Of a stretch of DNA of 64,000 bases, positions 63,547 to 64,000 are shown one piece after another. A program made the position numbers and the translations under genes. The notes under the pieces were generated by a model. The model was given only the letters and a program-made list of their open reading frames with translations. It did no database searches and was not told the origin of the DNA. Origin of the DNA: Rhodospirillaceae bacterium. GTDB lineage: Bacteria > Pseudomonadota > Alphaproteobacteria > Rhodospirillales > Rhodospirillaceae. Within the stretch, counting starts at the first letter, position 1. The number at the start of each line of letters is the position of its first letter. The stretch covers positions 1 to 64,000 of the forward strand of contig JAQWRV010000013.1 of assembly GCA_029243545.1 (NCBI GenBank), given 5' to 3'.

Positions 63547-64000
63547 ATGCGCTCTTTAGTTAAATATGCAGCCTGGACCATGGGCGGCCTTCTGATTCTT
63601 GGCACCGTTTTTGCATTATCGGAGCGCCAATTCCTAACCCGTTACATGACCCGCGCTAGCGACCCTCTGGTCATGCCAGTCTCCTGGTTCAGTCCGAAAG
63701 AACCTGTCAGGGGCGATCAAAAAGACGATCTTCGACTGGCTAAAGAGGCTGAGAGGAGCGTTCCGGATACGGTGTTAAGTGAAATTGCAGCCTTTGCTGA
63801 AGAGCAGAACTCGCAAGGTCTCATCGTTATCCATGACGGCTTAATTCAGCTGGAAGCTTATTGGGATGGCGCTGACCGCAGCACCCTGTTTAACCCACAG
63901 TCCATGTCTAAGACCGTATTGGCTATGATCATGGGCATCGCCATTAACGAAGGTCACATCGCCTCTCTTGATGATCCAGTCGGAAAGTACATTGAAGAAT
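63547..64000 (+). CDS. class C beta-lactamase-like serine hydrolase (3' end cut by window)
   Basis: An ATG at 63547 opens a frame that runs off the window after 151 codons. It has an N-terminal membrane helix or signal anchor (about residues 8-25). The S-x-x-K motif is S-M-S-K near residue 121, and the D-D-P-V-G-K-Y-I-x-E stretch is near 142. Both fit the beta-lactamase class C / penicillin-binding-protein-like esterase family. Confidence 0.85.
   Translation, partial: MRSLVKYAAWTMGGLLILGTVFALSERQFLTRYMTRASDPLVMPVSWFSPKEPVRGDQKDDLRLAKEAERSVPDTVLSEIAAFAEEQNSQGLIVIHDGLIQLEAYWDGADRSTLFNPQSMSKTVLAMIMGIAINEGHIASLDDPVGKYIEE

Overview
The window looks like part of an alphaproteobacterial chromosome, most likely Rhodospirillales-like. 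The grounds are the argH-lptM-lysA-TIGR02302 run, a zinc-ribbon protein next to ftsEX, a SAM-II riboswitch on metZ, an etfBA/3-hydroxyacyl-CoA dehydrogenase operon, a PduO-type cobalamin adenosyltransferase and a class II (B12) ribonucleotide reductase. Genes are dense, with many ATGA stop/start overlaps. No tRNA, rRNA, IS element or CRISPR array was recognised. Region 1-18243 is a secretion and glycosylation locus. An almost complete type II secretion operon runs gspF-G-H-I-J, a TPR-glycosyltransferase, then gspK-L-M-C-D. Neither the ATPase gene (gspE) nor the prepilin peptidase gene (gspO) is present. Just upstream is a Ser/Thr-rich exported 474-residue protein with its own promoter and a strong terminator. 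Around and inside the operon are three large proteins that join TPR repeats to a GT9/heptosyltransferase-like domain, plus a GmhA-like sedoheptulose-7-phosphate isomerase, a Sel1 lipoprotein and another TPR protein. I read this as a candidate system that heptosylates or otherwise glycosylates proteins and exports them through the type II machine. This is the most interesting hypothesis in the window and is an inference.

Region 18244-29903 is mostly housekeeping: metZ under a promoter, SAM-II riboswitch and terminator; apaG; folE; trkH; then on the minus strand an ABC-2 permease, argD, argF and hslO, with recX divergent. Next come three tandem alpha/beta-hydrolase paralogues in which the usual nucleophile serine is replaced by histidine (GHHTG in all three). 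Just upstream of them is a decayed gene with two in-frame TAG codons and one frameshift. Region 30381-39620 has two GT39 membrane glycosyltransferase/PAP2 phosphatase pairs on opposite strands. They flank lptG, the cobalamin adenosyltransferase and the etfBA-hbd operon. Region 39630-51906 is core: argH, lptM, lysA, TIGR02302, a zinc-ribbon membrane protein, ftsE, ftsX, a DUF218 protein, plsC and nrdJ, the last preceded by DnaA-box sequences.

Region 51907-64000 is accessory. It has a response-regulator remnant, a class II aldolase, and a CueR-like regulator with its operator. It also has a row of signal-peptide enzymes (a PQQ dehydrogenase of the glucose dehydrogenase family, a tannase/feruloyl-esterase-like protein, an M29-like protein and an M20 amidohydrolase) with a truncated SDR among them. 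It ends with an Lrp-type regulator, cysE, a sulfotransferase remnant and the start of a class C beta-lactamase-like hydrolase cut by the window end.
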